Shown piece after piece: positions 63,644-64,000 of a stretch of DNA of 64,000 nt (the first letter of the stretch is position 1; the number at the start of each line of letters is the position of its first letter). The notes below the pieces were generated by a model that did no database searches, had not been told where the DNA came from, and was given only the letters and a program-made list of their open reading frames with translations. This DNA is from DASPJR01 sp035628505. GTDB lineage: Bacteria; Planctomycetota; SZUA-567; H5-PLA8. The stretch lies in assembly GCA_035628505.1 (NCBI GenBank), contig DASPJR010000207.1:54574-118573 (forward strand). The letters are read 5' to 3'. The translations under genes were made by a program, and so were the position numbers.

Positions 63644-64000
63644 TTACGCGTCCGGGTACTGCCCTTCGGTTACGCTCCAGCCGCCATCGACGGCCAATAC
63701 CTGACCGGTAACGAAGCGCGACTGATCTGATAAAAAGTAAACGGCCGCAGCGTCCAGGTCGTCCGGCTTGCCGATCCGGCCACCGTCAAGCGGCTGCTTG
63801 GTGGCGATGAATTTCTGAATCGTCGCATCGCCGGCAGCGCGCTGGGACATCGGCGTCTCGACCAGTCCCGGCGCGAGCACGTTGAAGCGGATGTTCTTTG
63901 GCGCGTAATACGCCGCGCAACTTTTAGTGAAACCAATGATCGCCGCTTTTGCCGCTGCGTACGCGTGCGTGGCGAAATGGAGTGGAGAAGGGGAGTAGCC
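63644..64000 (-). CDS. Short-chain dehydrogenase/reductase (N-terminus outside the window)
   Basis: 119 codons open to the window edge. Catalytic Tyr and Lys are in HAYAAAKAAIIGFTK (YxxxK), followed by NIRFNVLAPGLVETPMSQ, GRIGKPDDLDAAAVYFLSDQ and FVTGQVLAVDGGW, all hallmarks of classical SDRs. About 120 N-terminal residues, with the TGxxxGxG nucleotide motif, lie beyond 64000. It should oxidise or reduce a hydroxyl/keto group of a sugar or cyclitol. It is the furthest upstream gene seen of the minus-strand operon. Confidence 0.92.
   Translation of the reverse strand, partial: GYSPSPLHFATHAYAAAKAAIIGFTKSCAAYYAPKNIRFNVLAPGLVETPMSQRAAGDATIQKFIATKQPLDGGRIGKPDDLDAAAVYFLSDQSRFVTGQVLAVDGGWSVTEGQYPDA

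Overview
The window looks like a chromosomal piece of a Gram-negative, GC-rich bacterium. It carries periplasmic chaperone/PPIase, MacB-type exporter, mreC-mreD-PBP2-RodA, lipoprotein and signal-peptide genes. The mix of CE15-type esterase, Gfo/Idh/MocA oxidoreductases, RAYT-type transposase remnant and many degenerate intergenic inverted repeats suggests a poorly cultured lineage (PVC, Acidobacteriota or Hydrogenedentota-like). The sequence alone does not fix the phylum.

Layout. 1-9425: end of accB (biotin carboxyl carrier), an M24 Xaa-Pro peptidase, an ABC-type exporter (adaptor, ATPase, two FtsX-like permeases) interrupted by an AT-richer orphan gene, a CE15-like esterase and a gamma-carbonic-anhydrase-like protein. 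9700-24377: SurA/PpiC-like isomerase, fused E1 alpha-beta 2-oxoacid dehydrogenase, a very long receiver/multi-PAS histidine kinase, tRNA-Arg(GCG), a secreted serine hydrolase, an unknown secreted protein, a secreted trypsin-like protease with PKD-like domain, and a PAS-GGDEF-EAL protein. 24511-34387: DUF485 protein plus acetate-type symporter, two small stress-type proteins, a membrane C39-like peptidase, two GT2 glycosyltransferases and a flippase, a repeat-rich transposase graveyard, and a SirB1-like protein. 34788-45583: MFS transporter, rod-shape/elongasome operon (mreC, mreD, mrdA, rodA), a small secreted protein, and a phosphite-type ABC transporter (ptxABC) followed by a ptxD gene with a large internal deletion. 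45705-49409: metH.

49638-55470 is the most unusual region. A strong sigma70-type promoter with an embedded palindromic operator drives seven tightly packed genes: a lid-less Hsp70, an isochorismatase-fold protein without its nucleophilic cysteine, a nucleoside 2-deoxyribosyltransferase-like protein, a zinc-ribbon protein, a small orphan, an E2 (UBC)-like protein with a Cys in the right place, and an E1 (ThiF)-like protein with a degenerate N-terminal half and an intact C-terminal half. This looks like an uncharacterised ubiquitin-like conjugation system coupled to a chaperone and a nucleotide-acting enzyme. A defence or stress role is inference.

55479-64000 (minus strand) is a compact catabolic operon of nine genes: SDR, ROK kinase, SIS isomerase, FAD oxidoreductase, MetE-C-like methyltransferase, UlaG-like hydrolase, phosphotriesterase-like hydrolase and two Gfo/Idh oxidoreductases. 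Its substrate is unknown, probably a sugar or cyclitol derivative.

Intergenic gaps are decorated with at least eight families of degenerate short repeats, mostly arranged as head-to-head arms that can fold into hairpins.
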